Positions 52,261 through 60,740 of a stretch of DNA of 64,000 nucleotides are shown here, in pieces. Position 1 is the stretch's first letter, and each line of letters begins with the position of its first letter. The notes beneath the pieces were generated by a model. That model saw only the letters and a list, made by a program, of their open reading frames with translations. It searched no databases and was not told the origin of the DNA. The position numbers and the translations under genes are program-made. Source of the DNA: Saccharibacillus sp. JS10 (GTDB lineage Bacteria > Bacillota > Bacilli > Paenibacillales > Paenibacillaceae); contig NZ_JANFNS010000002.1 in NCBI RefSeq assembly GCF_024436065.1, forward strand, positions 248,001 to 312,000, written 5' to 3'.

Positions 52261-52297
52261 AAAAGACAGCCCTTGTAAAAAAGGGCTGTCTTTTTTT
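52261..52297. terminator. Bidirectional terminator
   Basis: AAAGACAGCCCTT / AAGGGCTGTCTTT with T7 on the plus strand and an A-rich lead that gives a T-run on the minus strand; shared by the WG-repeat gene and the exonuclease gene. Confidence 0.9.
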
Positions 52298-52305
52298 GAA
52301 TTCAA

Positions 52306-53142
52306 TTACTCTTCCAAGCTGCGATCTTCAGAATCTTCGCTTGCCTGCGAAGCCGGGATTTTCACAGCTCCTTCAACAACTTTAGGCGGCATCGGAAACT
52401 CTGGTAAAGCGTCGAAATAAGCATGTAATTCCTTCTCTTTGCGCGGATCTTCGAACGAAATTTTGCCGTCCAAATAATGTTCTTTCGCCAATTCCCAAGT
52501 CGGCACGATGCGGCGCGAAGCCAGCGATTTCGCGGCTGCTCGGACGATGCGGCGTTCTTTGGAATTGGAGAACATGTCTTTGTACTCTTTGGCGAGAGTC
52601 AGATCGAGTTTATCGTATACCGCACGGAAAATATCCGCAGTCATAATCGCGTCATCCAGCGCGCGGTGCGCCGCTCCCGAAGCTTCGATCTCAAGCAGTT
52701 CCAAAGCCCCTTCTACGCTCACATCGTTTTTCAACCCTTGCGTCAGCAAAAAGCCTTTGAGCAAATCCAGCGAAGGTGTTTTTACCCAATACGTTTCTTC
52801 CAGTTTGTGCATCCGCACGTCTTGAACGATGCGTTTGATATCTTCGCCGCCCCAGACGACGAAAGTCAGCGGTCCCGGAGTCTTGTCTAACCAATCTCGA
52901 AAATCGGCGATAACTGCCGGGAACCGTGCCGCGCTATCGATCGATTCTTGCGGAATTCCGGTTTTCTTTTTAATAAACGAATTGAGCTTCGAAAAATATA
53001 CCGGTTTGATAAAAGCCGAATACGTATCGGTATTTTGCAACTGTTCGTCCAAACGCACAGCTCCGATCTCGATCACTTCCATCGGATGCGGGCTGGCAAA
53101 CTTGCGACCGTTAAATTCAATGTCCAATACAATATAATTCAA
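52306..53142 (-). CDS. KapD/ERI-1-like DEDDh 3'-5' exonuclease
   Basis: 278 residues starting at TTG (MNYIVLDIEFNG). The frame is open 64 codons further, but GGAGG lies 8 bases before this TTG and the family begins just before the VLDIEFNG motif, which holds the first Asp and Glu. The rest of the DEDDh core is D..I in WGGEDIKRIVQD near 115-125 and H..D in AHRALDDA. A helical C-terminal region of about 90 residues follows. Relatives include KapD, the inhibitor of sporulation, and eukaryotic RNA-degrading ERI-1. It probably degrades RNA or DNA 3' ends. Confidence 0.88.
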   Translation of the reverse strand: MNYIVLDIEFNGRKFASPHPMEVIEIGAVRLDEQLQNTDTYSAFIKPVYFSKLNSFIKKKTGIPQESIDSAARFPAVIADFRDWLDKTPGPLTFVVWGGEDIKRIVQDVRMHKLEETYWVKTPSLDLLKGFLLTQGLKNDVSVEGALELLEIEASGAAHRALDDAIMTADIFRAVYDKLDLTLAKEYKDMFSNSKERRIVRAAAKSLASRRIVPTWELAKEHYLDGKISFEDPRKEKELHAYFDALPEFPMPPKVVEGAVKIPASQASEDSEDRSLEE

Positions 53143-53300
53143 AAATTTTGCCTCCATGCCGTATAGAAAATAAAAACAATCTCTGTGTACAGTGTAACAA
53201 AATTGGTAATCGGGATGTGTAATTATTTTGTCGAATAAGACCGATAAACGAAATATAAACATCGAGAGTGATCTGTAAGTGAAGAGAGGGGAAGTTAAAA

Positions 53301-55376
53301 GTGAAAAAAAAGAAACAAGAAAGTCTACCGTCAAATTCTGGAGGGAACAAACGATTATCGTTAAAAATCAAACTCCCCTTGCTTATTAGCGCACTAACCG
53401 TCGTTGTGCTTTTGGTTTGCAGCACGGTCATTTATATGACAGGCGCAGATTTGCTAACGAAAAAAAGTAAAGACGAAATGAATGCCAATGCTGACCGAAT
53501 CGGAGAAAGCTTGGCGACAACCGTTAATTTGGAAAATCAGTTATCGCATATATTGTCGGTATCTCCGGCATTGCGCAATTTGTTAGAGCTTCGGGAATCG
53601 GGTACATTAACGGACGACCAATTTTTTGCTCCTAGCAATCGGCTTCTTCAAATCGCGAATACCCAATTCCAGCAAACCCTTGCGGGTACAAACGGTATTG
53701 AATCGATGATGGTAGCCGATTTGACGGGAACCGTAGTCGGCGCAGGAAAAGAAGAATCGCTCAAAGGCGATCGTTCGGACCGCGAATATTTCCAAAAAGT
53801 CATCGAGACAGGCGAGCCTTTCGTCAGCGATGCTATCTTGTCCAAAACAACGGGTAACTTGATCGTTGTATTTGCACAACCTGTAAAGTCGGAGGCTGGC
53901 AAAGTATTGGGCGTTTCGATCAACACAATTGCCGCAGATTTCTTTGTGAGTCAGCTTGAAGGTGTACAAATCAATGCTGAAGGATTTATTACGATTACAA
54001 GTCGCGGCGGTACGATCATTTACAATTCCAAAGACAGCAGCCTAGTCGGTAAGCCTTATGAAGATGCAGGATTCGAGAATTTGCTTGCGGCAGACACCAA
54101 AGGTCAAGTCCTTCACGGTAACGTGGATAGCAATGATTCGTATATTCGATACACGAAAGTTCCGGTTGCGGATTGGATCGTTATCGTCCAAGATTCGTAC
54201 AGCGATATCGAACGTCCTCTCGGCGATCTGATGCAAAAAATGCTGATTACGTTGATTGCTTCGATCATTTTGGCAATCATCGTCGGTATTCTGATTTCGC
54301 GTAGTATTACGTCTCCGATTGTGCGTCTGACTGGGTTATTCAAACAATTGGCAGGCGGCGATCTAACCGTTCAAGCAGATGGAAAATACAAAAGCGAATT
54401 CGCGGATCTTGCGGACAGCTTCAACATCATGGTAGACAGCAACAAAAATCTGATCGGGCAAATGAACCATTCGATCGAAGTGCTCAATAGCAACACGACA
54501 GAGCTGGAACAGACCTCGCAAAACACAGCGCGTTCGATCGGCGAAACTTCCGTGACCACGATGGAAATCGCCAAAGCGATGGAATCGCAATCGCATGATA
54601 CCGAACGAATCGTCGGCCGTTTCTACGAAATCGGGAATCGGATCGAATCGCTCGGTCGCAAAACAGACGTCATTCAAGGTAGCACGGACTCGATCAATCA
54701 AGTATTTGCTTCAAGCAGCAGCGTTGTGAACAGTCTGATCGATATCAATGCGAAAAACGAATTGGAAATCCAAAATATTTCGTCGACGACGGAAATGCTT
54801 GCGGAAAGCTCGCAGCGTATCGGACAAATCACCGATGCGATTAACCAGATTTCGACGCAAACGAACTTGCTTGCGCTCAACGCTTCGATCGAAGCGGCAA
54901 GAGCGGGCGAACACGGTCGCGGATTCGCGGTCGTTGCCGATGAGATTCGTAAATTGGCGCAACAATCGGCAGATCAAGCCAACGAGATTGGCGGAATCAT
55001 CCGTCAGACGTTGGAGCAAGTCGATAAAAGCAACGAAAGCGTCGGCGCGATCCGTACCATTTCTTCGTCGCAAAACGAATACGTGGATCGCACACGCCAA
55101 TCGTTCGAAGATATTTTGGATAGCGTAACGGCGATCACGGGTCAAATCCGCGATATGGCTTCGGAGTTCAAAGCGATGGAGCGCGATAAAGACGAAGTGC
55201 TGGAAGCTTCGCAAAGTTTGTCGGCTTCGGGTGAACAAGTTTCGGCATCCGTAGAAGAAGTAACCGCAACCGTACAAGAACAATCCGGCATGGTGAATCA
55301 TTTGGCGGATATGGTACAAAGTATCGAACGTCTGACGCATCAACTCGGGGAGTCGGCAGCGAAGTTTAAAATTTAA
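53301..55376 (+). CDS. Methyl-accepting chemotaxis protein with dCache sensor
   Basis: 691 residues: basic N-terminus, TM about 24-45, double-Cache extracellular domain about 50-310 (motif [21 protein letters not shown]; second half ends [12 protein letters not shown]), TM about 318-340, HAMP about 342-395, then the signalling coiled coil with tip [37 protein letters not shown] start with AGAGAGGGGAAG before it. Followed by a small unknown gene that is probably co-transcribed. Ligands of this fold are amino acids, organic acids or sugars; not decidable here. Confidence 0.94.
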   Translation: MKKKKQESLPSNSGGNKRLSLKIKLPLLISALTVVVLLVCSTVIYMTGADLLTKKSKDEMNANADRIGESLATTVNLENQLSHILSVSPALRNLLELRESGTLTDDQFFAPSNRLLQIANTQFQQTLAGTNGIESMMVADLTGTVVGAGKEESLKGDRSDREYFQKVIETGEPFVSDAILSKTTGNLIVVFAQPVKSEAGKVLGVSINTIAADFFVSQLEGVQINAEGFITITSRGGTIIYNSKDSSLVGKPYEDAGFENLLAADTKGQVLHGNVDSNDSYIRYTKVPVADWIVIVQDSYSDIERPLGDLMQKMLITLIASIILAIIVGILISRSITSPIVRLTGLFKQLAGGDLTVQADGKYKSEFADLADSFNIMVDSNKNLIGQMNHSIEVLNSNTTELEQTSQNTARSIGETSVTTMEIAKAMESQSHDTERIVGRFYEIGNRIESLGRKTDVIQGSTDSINQVFASSSSVVNSLIDINAKNELEIQNISSTTEMLAESSQRIGQITDAINQISTQTNLLALNASIEAARAGEHGRGFAVVADEIRKLAQQSADQANEIGGIIRQTLEQVDKSNESVGAIRTISSSQNEYVDRTRQSFEDILDSVTAITGQIRDMASEFKAMERDKDEVLEASQSLSASGEQVSASVEEVTATVQEQSGMVNHLADMVQSIERLTHQLGESAAKFKI

Positions 55377-55396
55377 GCGTGTAAAAATTGAAATAC

Positions 55397-55425
55397 AGCT
55401 TCGGCTGTACGATAAAGCCGAAGCT
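55397..55425 (+). other. Intercistronic hairpin after the chemoreceptor
   Basis: AGCTTCGGCT / AGCCGAAGCT perfect 10-bp stem without T-run, so more likely an mRNA processing or stabilising element than a terminator. Confidence 0.6.
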
Positions 55426-55447
55426 CTACAGACAGGGGGAGTCTGTG

Positions 55448-55840
55448 ATGCCTATCATGCCGATAGATTCTACCAACAACATCGCTCGAATCGATCCGGT
55501 GCAACGCGTTCAACGCGCGCAATCTGCGGCGCTTCGGTTCAAATTACCGGGAGAAGAACAACGTTTAATTCGAACGAAGGAACGCAAACCGTCGCCGGGC
55601 AAACGGATTGTCGTTCGCGAAAATGGCTGGGTACGCGAGTACGCGTTGTTGCCTGACGGAACACGCATTTTATTGCACGAAGAAGTCGATCATTCGATGA
55701 CTAAGCTTTCACTGCCTCATGCCGCGCCGCCGATGTTTTCGACGATGGCGGAGCCGGATGTCCATGATCCCGAGAACAGTATGAAAAGCAGCGGGCGTAA
55801 GTTGCAATCGTTGTTGGATCAATCAGCAAGTGACGCTTAA
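55448..55840 (+). CDS. Small basic protein of unknown function
   Basis: 130 residues, soluble, with an Arg/Lys-rich first half (RLIRTKERKPSPGKRIVVRENGWVREYALLPDG) and a polar tail. The ATG at 55448 has GACAGGGGGAG before it; the earlier in-frame codons cross the hairpin. It follows the chemoreceptor by 71 bases and ends at a strong terminator. No family recognised. Location suggests a motility- or receptor-linked accessory role, inference only. Confidence 0.72.
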   Translation: MPIMPIDSTNNIARIDPVQRVQRAQSAALRFKLPGEEQRLIRTKERKPSPGKRIVVRENGWVREYALLPDGTRILLHEEVDHSMTKLSLPHAAPPMFSTMAEPDVHDPENSMKSSGRKLQSLLDQSASDA

Positions 55841-55844
55841 TTAG

Positions 55845-55882
55845 CACAAACCGACTGCCTGAAATCTCAGGTAGATCGGTTT
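55845..55882. terminator. Bidirectional terminator
   Basis: AAACCGA.CTGCCTGA / TCAGGTAGA.TCGGTTT with T-run, between convergent genes. Confidence 0.82.
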
Positions 55883-55892
55883 TTTATTTTGC

Positions 55893-56792
55893 TCATTGAT
55901 CGCTATATTCGCCGTTTGCATATCGCCGTGGAGCCATCCCTTTATAAGTGCGAAAGACACGCGCAAAATATCCAGCATTCGTATAGCCGACTAGCCTTGC
56001 AATTTCTTGCACCGTATATCGCTTGGCGCGCAGCAAGACTTCCGCTTCTTGAACGCGTAACATATTGACGTATTGCGTCAACGTGCGCCCGGTATAGCGT
56101 TTGAACACATAACAAAAATACGTCGGCGTTACGCAGCATAACTTCGCCGCTTCATCGACCGTAATCGGTTCACGAAACTTTTCGCTTAAATGAAGCAGTA
56201 GCGGATAGATCGTACTTTGAACCGGTTCTTGAGTAGAGAGATCGGCATGAGAATCGGTGGCGGTAGATCTCCTGATCGCAAGCCCTAACAGACTGAGTAG
56301 CCCGGCTTTGATCAAAAGTTCGTACCCGATCTCTTGACGACGATACTCATCGACAATTTCTAGCAGCTTATTGCAGAGCGTATTGTTTTGTCCATGTTCA
56401 TAAAAAGAAAGCAAATTCAGACGGCCTTCCAAGATTGGCTGAATATAACGGGTTTCCGTATGATCCAGCGCATGATTTCGTAATAGCGTCTCGCCAAACA
56501 CGAGTGCGTACAGTTCACTGCCCGTCTCTAGCGGAAAAGCAGAATGTAATTGCGCGCGGTTGACGAACATGCAGTCGCCGGCGCCAAGTTGCCTGAAAGT
56601 CGAGCCAACTTGCATATTAAAAGTTCCTTGGCACACGACAATCCATTCCAGATGTTCATGCCAATGCGGAGGAATACAAAACATCTCTGGATCGGTTTCT
56701 TGGATATGAAAAATGTTAAGCGGAAACGTGAGATCTGGAATGACCGTATGTTCGCGTCTCAAAGCGGCTTGCTCATGCTCTTGTTCAGGCAT
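55893..56792 (-). CDS. AraC-family transcriptional regulator
   Basis: 299 residues: N-terminal cupin sensor about 25-150 (FCIPPHWHEHLEWIVVCQG, LGAGDCMFVNRAQLHSAFP), C-terminal double HTH about 195-290 (ITVDEAAKLCCVTPTYFCYVFKRYTG, TVQEIARLVGYTNAGYFARVFRTYKG). AGGAGGCTTTCG precedes the ATG at 56792, 35 codons inside the longest frame. It diverges from the GH31 gene with 164 bases between them, so it is the probable sugar-responsive activator of that gene. Confidence 0.92.
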   Translation of the reverse strand: MPEQEHEQAALRREHTVIPDLTFPLNIFHIQETDPEMFCIPPHWHEHLEWIVVCQGTFNMQVGSTFRQLGAGDCMFVNRAQLHSAFPLETGSELYALVFGETLLRNHALDHTETRYIQPILEGRLNLLSFYEHGQNNTLCNKLLEIVDEYRRQEIGYELLIKAGLLSLLGLAIRRSTATDSHADLSTQEPVQSTIYPLLLHLSEKFREPITVDEAAKLCCVTPTYFCYVFKRYTGRTLTQYVNMLRVQEAEVLLRAKRYTVQEIARLVGYTNAGYFARVFRTYKGMAPRRYANGEYSDQ

Positions 56793-56956
56793 CGAAAGCC
56801 TCCTGTAAAAACGTAATTTTGTCCGTATATTGCGTATTCTACGCTCTCCTGAATATCCCTGCTTATCTTCTATAATTAGGATATAGATAAAGATCACAGG
56901 GTTGTAGAAGCGCTTTATATCGTAATTGTATCCGAGTTATAGGAGGAGAACTTGCA

Positions 56957-58951
56957 ATGCTATATACAGAAGATCAAGCGTTAGTCTGGGAATATGACCA
57001 TGAGGTGTTACGGATCGAACCGTGGGGAGAAAATTCCTTGCGGGTGCGTGCTTCCAAAGACGAACTGCGAGATGATGCGTGGGCGTTACTTACACCTGAA
57101 GAAGCTTCATCGGATGCTAGCGTAATCATTGCAGCAGATGGCAAAAGCGCTCATATCGTCAACGGCAAAATCCGCGCAGATGTCGAATCCAGTGGACGTA
57201 TCACGTTTACGAACGATAAAGGCAAAGTCTTGCTGCGCGAAACGGAAAAAACGTACCAGCTTAAAACCGGTGGACGCGATATTATTCCGATTCCGGGTCG
57301 GAGCGACTATGCAGTGACGTTGCGTCTGGAATCCAATCCAAATGAAAAGCTGTACGGGATGGGGCAGTACCAGCAGTCGATCCTCAATCTGAAAGGCTGC
57401 CGCTTGGAACTCACGCATTGCAATAGCCAAACGAGCGTCCCTTTTTTACTGTCTAGCGCAGGTTATGGCATGTTGTGGCACAATCCGGCGATCGGAGAAG
57501 CAAGCTTTAATACCAATGTCTCGATCTGGAGCGCGCCTTCTACGAAACAATTGGATTATTGGATTACGGCAGGCGATACTCCGGCAGAGATTGAAGAAGC
57601 GTACGCCAATGCGACAGGCAAAGTGCCGATGATGCCGGAGTTCGGACTCGGATTTTGGCAATGTAAGCTTCGTTATCGGAACCAAGAAGAATTGCTCAGC
57701 GTGGCTCGCGAGTATGTAGCGCGTAAGTTGCCGATTTCCGTTATCGTGATCGACTTTTTCCATTGGACGAATCAAGGCGATTGGAAGTTCGACGAGAAGT
57801 ATTGGCCCGATCCCGAAGGGATGGTACGCGAACTGCAAGCATTAGGCATCGAGCTTATGGTATCGGTATGGCCGACGGTGCAGACGGAGAGCGAGAATTA
57901 CGAGGAAATGGTGGAAAAAGGGTACTTGATTCGTTCGGATCGCGGCGTGCGCACGCAGTTTCGTTTTCTTGGGGAAAACGAAATTTTCGACGCTACGAAT
58001 CCGAAAGGGCGCAAGTACTTATGGAGCAAGATCAAACAAAACTATTACGACAAAGGCATACGTCTATTCTGGTTAGATGAAGCGGAACCGGAATTCACGG
58101 TCTACGATCACGATATTTACCGGTACCATGCGGGACCGGCTTTGCAAGTGGGCAACTGGTATCCGAGTCAGTATAGCCGCACGTTCTATGAAGGCATGGG
58201 CGGAGAAGGTCAGGAGAACGTGATCAATCTGGTGCGCAGCGCTTGGGCGGGAAGTCAGCGGTATGGAGCTTTGGCATGGTCGGGCGATATTGCGTCCACG
58301 TTCGAAGTGTTGGGCCGTCAGGTGCGGGCGGGACTCAATATGGCGATCGCGGGGATTCCGTGGTGGACAACCGATATTGGCGGTTTTCACGGCGGCAACC
58401 CGGACGATCCGAAGTTCCAAGAATGTATCGTGCGTTGGTTCCAGTACGGAACATTTTGCCCGGTAATGCGTCTGCACGGCGACCGTTCGCCTTACCGTGA
58501 ACCGGATACCGGGCTTCCGGGCGGCGGTCTATGGGGGAGCGGCGCAGATAACGAAGTATGGAGTTACGGCGAAGAAGCGTATGAGATTTTCGCGGAACAT
58601 ATGCAGTTGCGAGAGCGTCTGCGTCCCTATATTACGAATCTGATGACCGCCGCGCATGAAAAAGGAACGCCGCCGATGCGCCCGCTGTTCTACGATTTCC
58701 CGCAAGATTCGGCAGCTTGGGAGATTGAAGATCAGTACATGTTTGGACCCGATCTGCTAGTTGCGCCGATTTTGCAAGCCGATCAACGCAGTCGAAGTGT
58801 GTATTTGCCGGCAGGCGCGCAGTGGCGCGAAGCGTATAGCGGAGAAGAATTTGCAGGTGGGCAGTGGGTGCAGGCGGATGCGCCGCTTGCGCATATACCG
58901 TTGTTCGTTAAGGATGGCGCGGAGTTGCCGATTGTTGTGAAAGAAGAGTAG
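56957..58951 (+). CDS. GH31 alpha-glycosidase (alpha-xylosidase-like)
   Basis: 664 residues, cytoplasmic, no signal peptide. N-terminal beta-sandwich with GMGQYQQSILNLKG, barrel about 230-560 with nucleophile D374 in FWLDEAEPE and acid/base D444 in WSGDIAST, then GIPWWTTDIGGFHGG and RLHGDRSP, and C-terminal beta domains. The WLDEAEPE form of the nucleophile motif and the RYHAGPALQVGN segment fit alpha-xylosidase better than alpha-glucosidase. AGGAGGAGAAC precedes ATG. Divergent from an AraC regulator; a weak cre-like sequence (TAGAAGCGCTTTAT, 11 of 14) lies at 56905-56918. Alpha-xylosides such as xyloglucan oligosaccharides are the likely substrates. Confidence 0.93.
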   Translation: MLYTEDQALVWEYDHEVLRIEPWGENSLRVRASKDELRDDAWALLTPEEASSDASVIIAADGKSAHIVNGKIRADVESSGRITFTNDKGKVLLRETEKTYQLKTGGRDIIPIPGRSDYAVTLRLESNPNEKLYGMGQYQQSILNLKGCRLELTHCNSQTSVPFLLSSAGYGMLWHNPAIGEASFNTNVSIWSAPSTKQLDYWITAGDTPAEIEEAYANATGKVPMMPEFGLGFWQCKLRYRNQEELLSVAREYVARKLPISVIVIDFFHWTNQGDWKFDEKYWPDPEGMVRELQALGIELMVSVWPTVQTESENYEEMVEKGYLIRSDRGVRTQFRFLGENEIFDATNPKGRKYLWSKIKQNYYDKGIRLFWLDEAEPEFTVYDHDIYRYHAGPALQVGNWYPSQYSRTFYEGMGGEGQENVINLVRSAWAGSQRYGALAWSGDIASTFEVLGRQVRAGLNMAIAGIPWWTTDIGGFHGGNPDDPKFQECIVRWFQYGTFCPVMRLHGDRSPYREPDTGLPGGGLWGSGADNEVWSYGEEAYEIFAEHMQLRERLRPYITNLMTAAHEKGTPPMRPLFYDFPQDSAAWEIEDQYMFGPDLLVAPILQADQRSRSVYLPAGAQWREAYSGEEFAGGQWVQADAPLAHIPLFVKDGAELPIVVKEE

Positions 58952-58983
58952 AAGCTTCCAGTTAGATTAAAGGTTAGGTACTT

Positions 58984-59013
58984 AGAAGACGCAATCTTTG
59001 CGTCTTCTTTTTT
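58984..59013. terminator. Bidirectional terminator
   Basis: AGAAGACGCAA / TTGCGTCTTCT around TCT with T7 on the plus strand; also lies at the end of the convergent small membrane gene. Confidence 0.88.
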
Positions 59014-59019
59014 TGAAGT

Positions 59020-59394
59020 CTAAATGACGCCAATCGGTACAAAAAAGATGTAGAGAGCCAGCGCGGGTGCCGTTACGAGTGTAGTGAGCAGGGTTGCCAG
59101 ATGTCTGCGAGATTCGCGGATCAACCACCATTCCAGAAAAGCTTGGTAGCCACCGAATACAAGTATAAGGATCACGGCAACGAAAGGAAGATACGCAAGG
59201 TCGAATCCGGTGTAGCGCAGGATGAAAGGTACAGGTAAAACTAAGATACTGCCGAGCGTCGATAATAAATATCCTTTGGTCGTATGGTGAAGTTGTCTGG
59301 GGTCTTTTCGATTCACAACCCATTTACCAAAAAGTAGTCTTGCCCCGATTATAAAAGCGAGAATAGAAAACATTTGGATACCGAGTGTAGTCAT
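59020..59394 (-). CDS. Small four-TM membrane protein, DUF4181-like, tandem copy 2
   Basis: 124 residues with TM segments about 5-22, 41-60, 66-84 and 100-122. A basic loop WVVNRKDPRQLH and the end motif SRRHLATLL align with the upstream neighbour (MVTGQDQRQLK, TRRHLVTL), so the pair arose by duplication. AAAGGAGG precedes ATG. It resembles the DUF4181 group, but this is from memory. Function unknown. Confidence 0.75.
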   Translation of the reverse strand: MTTLGIQMFSILAFIIGARLLFGKWVVNRKDPRQLHHTTKGYLLSTLGSILVLPVPFILRYTGFDLAYLPFVAVILILVFGGYQAFLEWWLIRESRRHLATLLTTLVTAPALALYIFFVPIGVI

Positions 59395-59415
59395 AAGAAA
59401 ACCTCCTTTTACATT

Positions 59416-59778
59416 TTAAAGATAGATTAGCCCTGCATACGCACTAAACCATATACAGTAAAACCCAAATATACATAGCGTAACGAGGTGACGGCGTGTA
59501 TGAGGGAGGTACTTTTTCTCCAACCCCATGATGAATAATAAGAAAAGCAAAACGGTAGGTAAGCCGAACAGCTCGATATTTAGTTCGAAGATCGCGAGCA
59601 GTACCAAAAATACGCAGCATGCGAATATGATTAACATCATCAATCGGTGTATCTTTGGAAGGTCTTTGAGCTGACGTTGATCTTGTCCGGTGACCATAAA
59701 TCGCGGCAATATCCAATGATAAAGAAGCATCGCGATTGCATTGCCAATAAGCAACATAGGGACAGTCATAGAAGGCAT
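59416..59778 (-). CDS. Small four-TM membrane protein, DUF4181-like, tandem copy 1
   Basis: 120 residues, four TM segments (about 5-20, 43-62, 70-85, 98-117), paralogue of the next gene 21 bases downstream. Start ATG at 59778 after AAAGGAGG. The gene at 61971-62336 has a similar plan (KKLKRRYAW, TKEHRVSLVM), a likely third member. Function unknown. Confidence 0.75.
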   Translation of the reverse strand: MPSMTVPMLLIGNAIAMLLYHWILPRFMVTGQDQRQLKDLPKIHRLMMLIIFACCVFLVLLAIFELNIELFGLPTVLLFLLFIMGLEKKYLPHTRRHLVTLCIFGFYCIWFSAYAGLIYL

Positions 59779-59909
59779 CAAACCCCTCCTTTTCGTAAAG
59801 TTTTATATGTATATAGGGTATACGTTTGAAAGTGGAGATAAGTTGGGTGATTTTTGAAAAATGATTGATTATTTTCCTTTATTATTTTTCGCAATTGATT
59901 GTAAAGGTA

Positions 59910-59939
59910 TTGTTTAAAAGGATTGAGCGCTGATATAGT
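59910..59939 (+). promoter_or_regulatory. Possible promoter of the 120-residue protein gene
   Basis: TTGTTT, 18-base spacer, TATAGT, 60 bases before the start codon. Confidence 0.4.
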
Positions 59940-59998
59940 GAGTAAAGCTTGCATATGCAGGTTCATATTCGTTCAGTAATAAAATCAGGAGGAACACC

Positions 59999-60361
59999 AT
60001 GACAGAAAAATTCAATATCGAAGTAGACCCTTCCCGGAAGTTGTTTGTCGTAGCGGTCGGCGGATCTTTTCAAATAAGCGACGCGGGCGGATTGGCGATG
60101 GCGTTCCTGATGGAAGGCAGCAAAATCCAGACGCAAACGAGCGAGTATACATTCGTGGCTGACATGTCCGAACTTCAGCACGTGGAGCAGCCGCTGCTGG
60201 ATATGCTGGAGCAGGCGTTCAAAATGTACAGTTCAATCGGATTCAAAAAGTTATATGTCGTCGAATCGGCGTCAGCCGAGACCCGTCAACAAATTCGCGA
60301 AACGGCTGAAAAGATGAATTTCGGCGGTGAATTCGTGAGCAGCATGGACGAAGTCGTCTAA
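59999..60361 (+). CDS. Small STAS-like soluble protein
   Basis: 120 residues without membrane segment. The alternation of strands and helices (LFVVAVGGSFQIS, EYTFVADMSELQHV, LLDMLEQAFKMYSSIGFKKLYVV) recalls STAS/anti-anti-sigma or SpoIIAA-like folds, where a central strand is followed by a helix, but no phosphorylatable Ser motif is clear. AGGAGGAACACC precedes ATG. Monocistronic with a long structured spacer after it. Function uncertain. Confidence 0.72.
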   Translation: MTEKFNIEVDPSRKLFVVAVGGSFQISDAGGLAMAFLMEGSKIQTQTSEYTFVADMSELQHVEQPLLDMLEQAFKMYSSIGFKKLYVVESASAETRQQIRETAEKMNFGGEFVSSMDEVV

Positions 60362-60506
60362 ATCATCTTCGCAGATCGCAATCGCAAAAGGTTTCTTTGG
60401 GTGCATAAGACGCCTTGCGAAGCTGATTGACCTACGGAGGAAACGGCGACGGAGCAAAAAGCGGCGCTGTGCATCGAAGTCTCTATTCCCGGATTGATCT
60501 TAAATC

Positions 60507-60543
60507 AAAGCCTGTTATCCGATCATCGGACAATGGGCTTTTT
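60507..60543 (+). terminator. Rho-independent terminator
   Basis: AAAGCCTGTTATCCGAT / ATCGGACAATGGGCTTT, 17 positions with one mismatch, then T's; 145 bases after the STAS-like gene. Confidence 0.78.
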
Positions 60544-60617
60544 GCCGTGCACAGAGCATTTGGTTCGATTGGACGATTCGACGTTGCTTTGCGAATGAAT
60601 CTTTAGGAGGATTTTTC

Positions 60618-60656
60618 TTGAAACGGTTCATTTCACCAAGTAAAAAACAGATATAG
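60618..60656 (+). CDS. Possible 12-residue leader peptide
   Basis: TTG preceded at 7 bases by AGGAGG opens a frame of 12 codons (MKRFISPSKKQI) ending in TAG, 84 bases before the phosphodiester glycosidase gene. Too short to judge by coding bias; it may be chance or a decayed gene start. Confidence 0.2.
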   Translation: MKRFISPSKKQI

Positions 60657-60740
60657 TAAGAGGAAAGAAACAAGCAGGCTAAGCAGCCGCAAAGAACGGA
60701 AATTTCACGAATACCCGCAAGAAAAGGAGATTGCACAGAA

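Larger units (their letters stand above)
60362..60740 (+). other. 379-bp intergenic region
   Basis: Contains a possible long-range stem CTTCGCA / TGCGAAG (60366-60421), the terminator at 60507-60543 and, after it, a strong ribosome site before a 12-codon frame (60618-60656). I see no larger coding sequence. Confidence 0.6.

Noticed and set aside
52306-53334. Longer version of the KapD-like exonuclease with 64 extra residues
   Set aside because: The extension is hydrophobic and unlike the family, covers the likely promoter region, and GGAGG with TTG marks an internal start at 53142.
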